Shown here one piece after another: positions 44,577-53,821 of a stretch of 64,000 nucleotides of DNA; the first letter of the stretch is position 1, and each line of letters opens with the position of its first letter. Position numbers and translations under genes: made by a program. This DNA comes from Darksidea phi (Eukaryota > Ascomycota > Dothideomycetes > Pleosporales > Lentitheciaceae). The stretch lies in assembly GCA_030770425.1 (NCBI GenBank), contig JASJFT010000156.1, positions 43,600 to 107,599 of the forward strand, in the 5' to 3' direction. The notes under the pieces were generated by a model. That model saw only the letters and a program-made list of their open reading frames with translations, searched no databases and was not told the DNA's origin.

Positions 44577-45737
44577 ATGGCGCCAAGTCTCATCGTCTAC
44601 TTCGCGCTCCACGCTCTCCTTCCTGCGGCGACTGCTCAGAATGATATTGTCCTCCCACAAGGCGCGGGGCCTTTTCACACCTCCCTCGTCAACGAAGAAT
44701 GGACAGATGCATCGCGTGTTGATCCTTTCAACTCTTCTCATCTCCGTCGGATTATGATATCACGGTTCGATCCCGTTCCGCCATCGCGCTGCCATCTTAA
44801 GAGAGTCCCGTATATGCCGCCTATCACCGCCGCTGTGGAAGACGAAATTTTGGCCGCGTACGACTATCCAAAAGGGCTTTGGGCAAGGTTCGTTCATGAA
44901 GTCTGCGATGAAAAGGACGCTGCTGTCGAAAATGGGGGAAAGGGAATATGGCCTTTGGCGCTGTTCAGTCCGGGATTAAACACGACACGGCTTTTCTCAA
45001 GCTATCTTGCGCAGGAGATATCGAGCCATGGGTTCACAGTCATCTCAATGGACCACCCTTACGACACTGACGTGGTCGAATTTCCACAGGGCGACGTCAT
45101 CTTAGGCGGCCGAGTGCAGAAACCAGTTAATGGCTCAACAGCGTCAGTAGAACACGCGCTGGAAGTCCGAGCTCAAGACGCCTCGTTTGTACTGGATCGG
45201 CTCGGCGTAGGCAAAGATGGAGACGAGAAAGTGGTAATATTTGGTCACAGCTTTGGTGGCGCCGCGAGCGCTGTTGCGCTACTGAAGGATAAACGGTTTC
45301 GCGCGGGCGTCAACATCGATGGCACCATGTTCGGCCCCGTTCTCAACACCTCTCTTGGCACGCGCACTCGGCCCCAGGCGTTCATGCTCTGGGGAAGCGA
45401 TGGACATTCCTCTTCCACCGATCCCGCGTGGACGCAGTTCTGGACCTCGCTCAACAACAGCGTGTATGTGGACTACAAGAAAGAATTCACCGTCACGAAT
45501 AGCACGCATGGCTCATGTTGGGATCTCAATATCCTCGTCGATATAGCGGGGATACGCGATGGGTTGACTGATACGGCGAGGTTGATGGTTGGGCCGGTGC
45601 TTGGGACGAGGGTGTGGGAGATTATGGGGAGGTATGTGCCGGCTTTCTTTTGGTTCGTGCTGGGTAAGGAGGGGGAAGATGAGGTGTTGAAGGGGCGGAG
45701 TGAGGAGTTTCCTGAGGTGGTGTTGCTTGGAGGGTAG
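44577..45737 (+). CDS. Secreted PAF-acetylhydrolase-like alpha/beta hydrolase
   Basis: Single exon, 386 aa. A signal peptide (MAPSLIVYFALHALLPAATA) precedes an alpha/beta-hydrolase core: FSPGLNTTRLF oxyanion region, ISMDHPYDTD, nucleophile elbow GHSFGGAASA, NIDGTMFGP with the likely acid, and NSTHGSCWDL with the likely catalytic His. This pattern fits the platelet-activating-factor acetylhydrolase isoform II group, which cleaves short sn-2 acyl chains, though fungal members may act on other esters. Several N-glycosylation sequons (NTT, NGS, NNS, NST) fit secretion. ATG 44577 is preferred over the out-of-frame ATG at 44551. Confidence 0.82.
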   Translation: MAPSLIVYFALHALLPAATAQNDIVLPQGAGPFHTSLVNEEWTDASRVDPFNSSHLRRIMISRFDPVPPSRCHLKRVPYMPPITAAVEDEILAAYDYPKGLWARFVHEVCDEKDAAVENGGKGIWPLALFSPGLNTTRLFSSYLAQEISSHGFTVISMDHPYDTDVVEFPQGDVILGGRVQKPVNGSTASVEHALEVRAQDASFVLDRLGVGKDGDEKVVIFGHSFGGAASAVALLKDKRFRAGVNIDGTMFGPVLNTSLGTRTRPQAFMLWGSDGHSSSTDPAWTQFWTSLNNSVYVDYKKEFTVTNSTHGSCWDLNILVDIAGIRDGLTDTARLMVGPVLGTRVWEIMGRYVPAFFWFVLGKEGEDEVLKGRSEEFPEVVLLGG

Positions 45738-47067
45738 ATCTAAAGCGAACTGGAGAGGGGGTTCTAGAACTGGGGATACACGGGGATTTACTCGAGGACT
45801 ACCTAGGAGAAACTTCAGCACTGACCATCTGCTCATGCCAAGTGCCTTTCCGTGCGTACGTCGCCTCGCTGTATTATCATGACACTAACTCACACTCCTG
45901 AAGATGAGGAGCTGTATTACGACGCAGAGAATGACATTGGTCAGCTATAGTAGTCTGGATGTCACATGGGATAGCGCGAGGATGAACAAGTTTTAGTGCG
46001 CAGAGGAACGCGCGAGCGCGGGGATGTGGTGGGCGCGAAGGGGTTACGTCATCACGCTCGAACCTTAGGCTACGCAAGCCCAAATCACCACCGCGACCAG
46101 CCTAGCAACGACCTCAAGCCTAGTTCTAGCGACAAGTACAACGGAGAAAATGGCCTGAGGATGTGGCACACGGCAGAGTTTGTCCGGGCTTGTCGCGCTT
46201 GCCGCCGTGCTGTATCGTAGCTATTACTAGACAACGTATAGATTGTATCGAGGGTTTGGCATGGTTAGGCTGGACTTGTATCCAGTAGGTAAAATTCGAT
46301 AAAAGTGAGGCTTAAACATGCCCTGCTATGGTACTCATACCTTGCCAGCACGTTCCTGCTGGCTCTTTGGAACATGCAATTCTACTAATGCTTCATACAA
46401 ATCGTGGACACGTTTACCTTTGTTTGCCCTGTAAAGCCCCATTTGCGTTTCCACTGGGTGTTCTCCTTTGAGTGGAGCAATACCGGTGGCTGCATGCTTC
46501 AGAAATCTGTGTACACTATACTAGCAGAAACCGGTATAGCAGTTTCTATATATTATCTACCAATTCAAACAGCCTTTAGCTAGTATTGCTTATTAGAGGC
46601 TATGAGGATGCGTAATATATAAAAGAACAACTTAGCTTTTAAGGGAGTTTTTAATATAGGAGACTAGACTAGTGTACACAGATTTGTGCTCCAGTACTGT
46701 ACACGCCGGCGATCCTCGATTGAACTCAACCTCAAATGTCTTATTTGTCATGCCGGAAGTCTGGGGCGATAGCGGGCAAGAGTCCGCTGCACATGCGTCC
46801 GTGAAATCTTACCGTCCCGCATGGCACTCGGTACCCAAACACCAAGAGATGCGCCCTGGAAAGGGCCCTCACACATTCGCGCTTATAAGGGTGATGTCGT
46901 TAATCAAGGTCCGTTTTTCCCCTCTTCGGGTGTGTTGGTGAATACTATTTAAATCGTCCTGGGGACGCTGCCTATAAAGGAATTTCTGGTTGTTTCTTGT
47001 CGCTCGCTTTGTCATTTACTTCGCTTAAGCTTTCCTCACTTGCATTCTGCACTATAATTTGTTCGGT
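45738..47067. other. AT-rich intergenic region
   Basis: No gene recognised in 1.3 kb. 46480-46680 is TA-rich. 46940-47060 has a CTATAAAGG element and C/T-rich tract that look like the old promoter of the broken methyltransferase. Confidence 0.4.
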
Positions 47068-47641
47068 ATGGGGGATCCAGAGCAATTCTTTATGACCGAC
47101 CCATCTAGCCGGCTTGGCCCAGAGTTCAATGCACCTTACCGACAAGACGCTACTACACGCCCAGTGCGTCTAAACACGCAGGTATTCCACCCTCCAGATG
47201 CCGATCTTGGAGGTTTCGCGCCTGTCGCCAGAGTCACTTTCATGGTTCATGATTTCTTCTAGACTCAGCTCGTGAGAGGCGCTGACGTGTACCTCCTTCG
47301 ATGGATCTTACACGACTGGTCCGACAAATATGCTATCCGAATACTGAAAGCACTGAGTCCGGCGCTCGCGAAAGGCTCGAAGGTCGTTCTGCACGAGTAC
47401 ATATTGCCTGTGCCCGGCGAGACTCCGACAGCTCAGGACAGGATATTAAGGTGAGCAATCCTGCCAAAAGCACTGATTCGTTTCATTGGATTCCGTATAT
47501 CGAGAACTGAGCAGAATCTTCGATACAAGCATGAGGGCCCCCACGAATGGTAAAGAGAGGGAGGCTCGCGACTGGGAGCTAGTCGCCATGTTCCATACAA
47601 GAGTATATCTTGCGGCCATATTTGATGCGCTCTTCGGATAA
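47068..47641 (+). pseudogene. Broken fungal O-methyltransferase
   Basis: The frame from ATG 47068 meets a TAG at 47260-47262, then continues in the same frame with an unmistakable plant/fungal O-methyltransferase C-terminus: [20 protein letters not shown] (with the HDW catalytic His) and [15 protein letters not shown] spliced last exon follows: donor GTGAGC 47451, acceptor 47514, then MRAPTNGKEREARDWE ending at TAA 47639-47641. The N-terminal two-thirds of the family, including the SAM-binding GGG motif, is absent. The stop plus truncation make function very unlikely. Confidence 0.75.
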
Positions 47642-48096
47642 TTGATGCTGTGCCTTTGCGACTGGCGTCATCGATTCTTAATAGCCACTGGTATGTCTTT
47701 ATAGCTACAGTCGCTAGATTTCTGGTTTAATATGAAGCTGCTCAACTGCCTGAAGTGGTAACTGGGTGAGCATGTCGAGGCGTGTCAAATGTGAAGCTGC
47801 TCGATGTCTAGAAAATTGCCTCATAGCATTACCCATAGGCTTCGCATCGCTGATCTTTGGGCGTCCAATGAGAACAGTGACCGGCTGATTGTGTTAGCTT
47901 CATGAATCAAGGTTATTTGTTCGTGAATCCGTACCAGACCTCAACGCAACCTTGACTTGTGTATACGGCCCCTCCCCTCCGTATATGTAGCTGCAGCCTA
48001 ATATCCACAGCCTCCCAAATCAAATGAGCCGCGTAGTTTGACCCCGCATGATGCATACTGATTGCGTTCATAGCCCGATAAGTTTGCTCGACTAAA
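47642..48096. other. Intergenic region
   Basis: A minus-strand frame at 47913-48212 overlaps the 3' end of the next gene and is probably a shadow. Nothing else is seen. Confidence 0.4.
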
Positions 48097-51000
48097 CTAT
48101 TCGCTATCGTTTTCGTCACCGGATAGGTCGGGTGTAACGAAAAGGTCACCTTCTTCAGCTTCCTCGCCATCTTCGGGTAGTACGGTATGAAGAATTCTAT
48201 TACGTGGGACACGAAGCTTACTCTCTTCGTCTTTCATTTTCTGTTGTCGGTCCCAAACTTCAACTAAACCGCGGTATGCCGCGGGAGCAGAGGCTGGGTC
48301 ATTAAGGCTGGATATGAGTGTTTCCAGCTCGTAGCAACCCCAATAGCTGCCGCCAGCCTCTGTGAGGTGACCTTCTTCTAGCGCGCCTAGTTTCGTTGTG
48401 CAAATGACAAGCTTGAGTTGTGTGTCTCGGATCCTCTGCAAGTATTCTTTCAGGAGTGGCGCATTACAGGTGAAGCCATCGATGCCCACTGAAAGGAGGA
48501 TTGGTTCGCGCCCGACAGCTTGCAACAAGCTTTTGGTGATTGGTTGTGTGAACAAAATGCCTCTTCTTTCTCTAATCCTTATTGCTCCGCTACGAACCCC
48601 CGATCCCAATTTGAGATGGTCGTTCAGGTGGTGCTCCAGCAATTCTAACTCAGATGGGTATATAAGAGCGCAGCTTATATCCTCACTGAGAGGCCAGATG
48701 TGATCTCTATGAGATTTATCGTAATGTCTTCTCCGTTCTTGCAAGCTCTTGAAGGCAGTCTTTCTCTTGCAATGCTGCAGGTGTTCATCCGCTGTCCCCC
48801 AGGCACAATACAACTCATCGTTACCCTCTTGTTTTTGGAGCGTATTTTTTATGCTAAAGGGGAGTTCGCACCAAGTGGCGTTGGCGACGCGGTGGTTGAT
48901 TGGGACTCTGCAGCGGTACCAACCTTGAGGTACCTCGTCTTTTTGGTGAGAGATTAGCACATGTCGGGGAAGATCAACTACCCCCTTGCCACAGTATGCG
49001 CACTTGCTCTGTCCCTTCCTGGGGAGTTTGACATGTTGTACAAAGTCAGACCATTCATTGTGTGTCCACAGACGTTGGCATCCGGGATCCTTGCAATTAC
49101 AGGTGAAGCAAAGAAAAAGGTTCTTGTCATCGAGCCATTCCGCGGCAAAGCATGCCCCACAATGGGCCGCTAAATTTTTTTTCACGGAGCGATGTGGCGA
49201 GGGTCCGGTAGCGAATTTACAGCCAGGCTTTGGACAGGATCCGGTCCACATGGCTCCGCTTTGAACCATAATCTTTTCCCAGTCTTTATCTTGAAGGGCA
49301 TGCGATATTACGTGGGCCTGCCATGGTTCTGACCGAACTCTGCAATCCGTAGGTCTGAACTGGTACGTGTAATCACATTTGGGGCAATGAGCCTCGAGCA
49401 GAGGACCCTGGGTCCCGTCTACCATCTTAGCTTTTGCCCTCGGAGAAGCTGGCATCCATTTCGCAGAAGCTGGCATCCATTTCGGAAAAGCTGGCATCCA
49501 TTTCGTTGTGATTTGAAAAGACGCATGCACGATTACATCGCTTTCGACCCGATTGTCGTGGGTGGCGTATCGTTTGTACCCGCGGAATGCTTGATTGGCG
49601 AGCATTTTGATTTTTTGGAGCACGTCTTCGATCGAAAGCCGGGAGTTCATCCAGTGCGGGGTCGAAGACCATCGAAGGATGATAATGATCGACTGGATAC
49701 GTCCATCATCATCTCCGAGAACAAAGCGCCATGGTCCACATCTTAACTCCGCGTCACCACCACGGTCGGCAGCTTTAATCATGGCATCCAACACGCCATC
49801 CGCGCCCGATGGTCCGGCTCCGGACGGCTTGTTGAGAGTCGTCGACGGCCCGTCGTTCTCTTCCTCCCCATCTTCATCCGCAGCTGACCCTGGCTCAGAT
49901 TCAGACTCCGGATACCGGAAAAGCAGCTCCTCAATGGTTGGCTGGTTGTTGAACAGGTCCCCAAGCCCGGAGATATCTTCATTCCAGCCGAAGCAGTGGT
50001 TGTACAGGGCCGCAACGCACTGCGCGCGCACCCACTGACCAAACGCGTGGCGCAGCCAGTCTGTATCGAGCTCAGGTGTGGTGATCCGCCGTTCGTGGGT
50101 AAGCTGCGTGAGGAAGAAGATGACCCATGGCCCGCAGTCGATGTTCCTGTCGCCCTGCTGAGGACAGTCCGCCCGCACCGTTTCGGTAGCCGACCAGTCG
50201 AAAGCCGCCAGCGGGGAGCCTGGACGAAGACTGGCGAGCTCAAAGAGGGCTGGCAAGCTTTCAACAGCAGCCTTGAAGGCGCCGGATTTGCCGCCCCTTG
50301 CCCGAGCATTGCTTTCCGCCTCGCCTTTCTTCCACGGATTGTACACGCGGATTTGCGGCGGGTGCTGGAGAAGCACCTCGACTCCGACCCAGTGGTTGCG
50401 GCTCGGATTGAAGGGGAACCGAATGCACTCCACGTCGTTTTGCATATCCTGCATCGGCCATCCGTAGGCAGGAATACTTCCATTTCTAGCCTCACGGGTC
50501 TCTTGTCGAATGCGGTCCTTTAGCTTCTCAAACGTTGTCCCGCTGTCGTTGAACCAGACGGAAGCGTCAGCGAAGAAATACATCCCGGGGACGTTCCCAA
50601 TCTCGGAGCTAAGCAGCGATTTGAAGACCGTGTCCCCAATGTATGCCGCAGACTCGTGGCCTTTTACCCAGTAGAGAGGCAAGAGGTCGGTATAATAGAG
50701 CGTTGATTCGCCAATGCTCAGGTAGACATGCTCTAGCCTTTTCCCTTGATCAATAGCCATGTCCTTTAGCCTGCCCATGAGTTTCAGGATGTGGCGCGCG
50801 GTGGGGCTGGTAGCCTCGTCTTTATGAAGGGCCTGCAGAATGGCTTTCGTCTCTTCATCTGAAACCCCTTCGACTTCGGCAAGAAAGCCTAAAAGGTCTT
50901 TCGGTTGCCCCTGCGTGCCCCTTCCAACTGGCTTTTCGTTGGACTTGAGTCCCGAACTAGCCGATTGGAGGAAGGCAGTATGGTAGTAGGCCTGCTGCTC

Positions 51001-52314
51001 CTTGGTGGCCTGGCCAAGGCGGATAAGATTCACCGCCTCCTCTAGCGCAGGATCATCTTCTGCCCGTTGACGCATCCTCGCGGTAATCTCGTCGTCCTCA
51101 ACTGGCGGGTAGTCGCTCCCAATCTGCTGGTGATCGCTTCCCGGCGGCGGGGCGAGACTTCCAGCCTCGGAAAGGTTATCGCAGAAGCCAAACATGGCAT
51201 CTTCGTCCACTTCCGAGTCTGCCAACCCTTCTTCCAGCGGTACTTCGCCGAACTCCGACCCGATTTCAAATGCCAGTTCGCTATCAGGCAAGTTTGACGG
51301 TTTACCGTCGGACGAAATCAGCTGCATAGCGAACTGTGGTACCTCACTCTCGTCGGCGCGCTCTTGCTCCAGCTCCTTGCCTATCTCTGGGGGCGAGCCA
51401 GCGCTGATCTCCAGCTCCATCTCGTCTTCTGCCAGACCTTGCACTATAGCCGACGCCACTGACACGGGACTCTCCAGAACCATGCCGGTTGTTGCGGCTA
51501 CAACTTTGCCCTCGCCCCGACTCGGCTCGGGTGTGGGCAACGGCTGGGGTTGAGGCTCTGGCTGCTTTTGAATTGGCAGCGGAGGAGGCGCCATTGGTCG
51601 ACGCGAAGGAGACATCTTCGACCGTCTGTCCGACTCACCGCTTTCCTGCGGCGAACGGGAACGCCTCCATTTCTGGGGTTCATCTCGGTAGTGCCCGCGG
51701 CTCGATGAGATGGAGGGTGGTGGCGTCCGTCGCCGCCAACGTTCCTCGGCCCGTGGCCGCCAACTGTCGGTATACGTGGACGACCTCTCCTCCCGCCGCG
51801 GTCGCTCAACTGAGCGAGATCGTTGCCGCCTTCGGCTGGGCGACGGAGACCGATGCCTACTGGTGTACACAGACGATCTTTCATCACGCCGCGGCGAGGG
51901 AGTCCGTCGCTGTCTTGAACTCCGCAGGGGTGATCTCGACGGCCTTCGACTACTGTACGACGGCGCCCTGTCGTCCCATCTCGCTCGTTCAGGCGAGCGA
52001 CTTCGACGTCTAGACTCGGTCACTCGCCTCTCATCTCGTCGACGGCTGGGCGAGGGCGATTGGCGTCGTCTTTCATCGCGCCTGTTATCACGCGATGGAG
52101 CCCGGCGCCGGTCTCTAGACTCACCGCGCCGTGCTCTCTCCTCTCGCCGAGGCGAAGGAGGTCTGTAATAGTCGCTGGTCGGCTTTCCACGCTCGACGTC
52201 TTGCTTATACCTCCTCTCCTTGTCATCAATCGGCGCTCTAGTGCCCGCCTTCAGCTCCTGACGTTCCCTTTTGCCCGGCTTTCGCCCGGGTCGGTAACTG
52301 CCTCTAGAAGACAT
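48097..52314 (-). CDS. RS-rich C48 (Ulp1/SENP-like) peptidase with C-terminal zinc fingers
   Basis: Single 4.2-kb exon, 1405 aa. Residues 30-240 are an Arg/Ser-rich domain (RRDERRRQSPSPSRRRD type) like splicing regulators. An acidic middle follows. A C48 cysteine-peptidase core lies at about 540-780: RNHWVGVEVLL (His), IRVYNPW where an Asp is usual (here Asn), then CPQQGDRNIDCGPW with oxyanion Gln and nucleophile Cys. After this come three 7-aa KWMPA repeats (about 940-960) and a zinc-finger tail (CPKCDYTYQF, CAYCGKGVVDLPRHVLISH and others). It probably cleaves SUMO or a ubiquitin-like modifier in the nucleus. The RS plus C48 plus zinc-finger order is not one I know from housekeeping SENPs. 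Confidence 0.8.
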   Translation of the reverse strand: MSSRGSYRPGRKPGKRERQELKAGTRAPIDDKERRYKQDVERGKPTSDYYRPPSPRREERARRGESRDRRRAPSRDNRRDERRRQSPSPSRRRDERRVTESRRRSRSPERARWDDRAPSYSSRRPSRSPLRSSRQRRTPSPRRDERSSVYTSRHRSPSPSRRRQRSRSVERPRREERSSTYTDSWRPRAEERWRRRTPPPSISSSRGHYRDEPQKWRRSRSPQESGESDRRSKMSPSRRPMAPPPLPIQKQPEPQPQPLPTPEPSRGEGKVVAATTGMVLESPVSVASAIVQGLAEDEMELEISAGSPPEIGKELEQERADESEVPQFAMQLISSDGKPSNLPDSELAFEIGSEFGEVPLEEGLADSEVDEDAMFGFCDNLSEAGSLAPPPGSDHQQIGSDYPPVEDDEITARMRQRAEDDPALEEAVNLIRLGQATKEQQAYYHTAFLQSASSGLKSNEKPVGRGTQGQPKDLLGFLAEVEGVSDEETKAILQALHKDEATSPTARHILKLMGRLKDMAIDQGKRLEHVYLSIGESTLYYTDLLPLYWVKGHESAAYIGDTVFKSLLSSEIGNVPGMYFFADASVWFNDSGTTFEKLKDRIRQETREARNGSIPAYGWPMQDMQNDVECIRFPFNPSRNHWVGVEVLLQHPPQIRVYNPWKKGEAESNARARGGKSGAFKAAVESLPALFELASLRPGSPLAAFDWSATETVRADCPQQGDRNIDCGPWVIFFLTQLTHERRITTPELDTDWLRHAFGQWVRAQCVAALYNHCFGWNEDISGLGDLFNNQPTIEELLFRYPESESEPGSAADEDGEEENDGPSTTLNKPSGAGPSGADGVLDAMIKAADRGGDAELRCGPWRFVLGDDDGRIQSIIIILRWSSTPHWMNSRLSIEDVLQKIKMLANQAFRGYKRYATHDNRVESDVIVHASFQITTKWMPAFPKWMPASAKWMPASPRAKAKMVDGTQGPLLEAHCPKCDYTYQFRPTDCRVRSEPWQAHVISHALQDKDWEKIMVQSGAMWTGSCPKPGCKFATGPSPHRSVKKNLAAHCGACFAAEWLDDKNLFLCFTCNCKDPGCQRLWTHNEWSDFVQHVKLPRKGQSKCAYCGKGVVDLPRHVLISHQKDEVPQGWYRCRVPINHRVANATWCELPFSIKNTLQKQEGNDELYCAWGTADEHLQHCKRKTAFKSLQERRRHYDKSHRDHIWPLSEDISCALIYPSELELLEHHLNDHLKLGSGVRSGAIRIRERRGILFTQPITKSLLQAVGREPILLSVGIDGFTCNAPLLKEYLQRIRDTQLKLVICTTKLGALEEGHLTEAGGSYWGCYELETLISSLNDPASAPAAYRGLVEVWDRQQKMKDEESKLRVPRNRILHTVLPEDGEEAEEGDLFVTPDLSGDENDSE
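49443..49505. repeat. 21-bp coding tandem repeat, three copies
   Basis: Three adjacent 21-bp units containing AAGCTGGCATCCATTTCG encode the KWMPA heptads of the C48 peptidase on the minus strand. Units differ by one or two bases. Confidence 0.88.
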
Positions 52315-53821
52315 AATTAAAAAGAAGAAAAAGAAGAGACCGTACTAGACAGTACTCTTCAGACGCCCACTGCACTTCCGAAGAAAACAGCGACACCACC
52401 ACGAGGGATTTTACAACCACAGGAATCCTGCAATAGACTTCACACTCAAACTTGTTCAGCAGCCGAAGCGCGATCAGGCGAGTTGCAAAGTGAAGAAGAA
52501 ATCTTGCGTGCAGCCGCCCTTCTATAGTTGTCTCCTAGCGGCCTACGTAATCGCATGGTGGTGTCGCTCTTTCCTCCGCAGACGCGACGCGACTGGACGC
52601 GCGACCTCAGCACAACGAGGCGAAGAACACATCTTCTACGTGGATAACATGCATTCTACGTAGATAATCTGTTTCCCCCAGCCTCAGGCCTGTGATGAAT
52701 GACTGGATCAAGAGAGGTGGACGCCGATGGGAATTGGAGTGAGAGTAAACAATGACTCTCGAGGACATGCCATGACATGTTCCCTCATAAACCCGCACGA
52801 AATTACACCTGTCACTTGGGGACTCGCACGAAATATGTAGCTCTTTCTTATGATCATTCGGTGGAGCACCACATCCTGTCGGATCAAGTTTCGCTGTGTG
52901 CGGTCTCATTCGGATAGCTTCAAAACCGAAGCCTACCTACTCGAAAAGACCTTCTCTAGGACAGTGTCAACCGTATCCTTACTATACTCAACCCTTTTAG
53001 CAGTAGACGCCTCTTCAACCAGCACCTCTTCAACTTATAATCTTTAAGAGTAAAGTCCAAGCCCACGTAAGTACAAATAGATAAACTAAACGTTACGGCG
53101 TTTAAATAGAGTATATACGAAATATTCTCTACCTAGAAATACCTTTAGAGCTAATAATTCGTCTCTGGCTACTCTTTATCTATAAGTAACTATTATAGAA
53201 TCTATGGTTGGAACTTGGTTAATAGTTCTGTACTTTAGTATCTAATTAGAATAATTGACTACAGCAATCCATCTAGTACTGTAATCAGTACCTCAGCTAC
53301 ATCGAGTAAGCTTTGCTATCGACGAATTCTTTTGATCATTTCGGTAGAGCGCCACATCCTGTCGGAATTGCGCGACACGATTCTTGTTCACTGCACTGCC
53401 TTCACCCACAGAATACACGTGACCGCTACCCTCCTTCACTTACTCGTACCTTCCGGGATCGGCTGGCCCAATCATAATATATAGCAGTCGTGGCCGCCTG
53501 GTACGACCACAAAGCGGCCTCTGCCCCCCTCAACCGCACCAACTGCATTACAAATCGCCACCGATATTCGAACATCACTATCGTTACGATCCAGACGGTC
53601 AGATATTTTCTAGAGGTATGCTCCCCTTGATTTCAATAGCCAATCACCGTACGATGCTAACAAGCTTTCTCAGATACAGAGAGCAGACGTTCGTGTACAC
53701 AACAGGCAGGGAACTCGACCAGATTTATCAGGACGCTGTCAAGCCCGTACACGAACCGCCCGTCCAGATTACCCTCCACGCTTTGTACAACAGCGATACA
53801 GACGAGAGACACCAAGAGGCC
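52315..53821. promoter_or_regulatory. Intergenic region with repeat-flanked AT-rich insert and 5' leader of RING gene
   Basis: No separate gene. 52851-52883 and 53333-53366 are direct repeats (TGATCATT then CCACATCCTGTCGGA) around about 450 bp of TA-rich DNA, suggesting an insertion. 53616-53680 looks like an intron in the 5' leader of the RING gene (donor GTATGC, branch GCTAAC, acceptor CTCAG). Confidence 0.55.
53616..53680 (+). other. Probable 5'-leader intron of RING gene
   Basis: CTAGAG|GTATGC, GCTAAC near 53656, and TTTCTCAG before ATACAGAG form a textbook fungal intron. It removes the ATG at 53618, which otherwise opens the longest frame. Confidence 0.6.

Noticed and set aside
44757..44785. 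Possible tRNA B-box-like motif (GGTTCGATCCC)
   Set aside because: It lies within the hydrolase coding sequence and no cloverleaf can be drawn around it. I found no convincing tRNA elsewhere.
53618..53821. Upstream coding extension of the RING gene
   Set aside because: The starting ATG falls within a convincing 5' intron, so I used ATG 53822 and kept the longer form only as an alternative.
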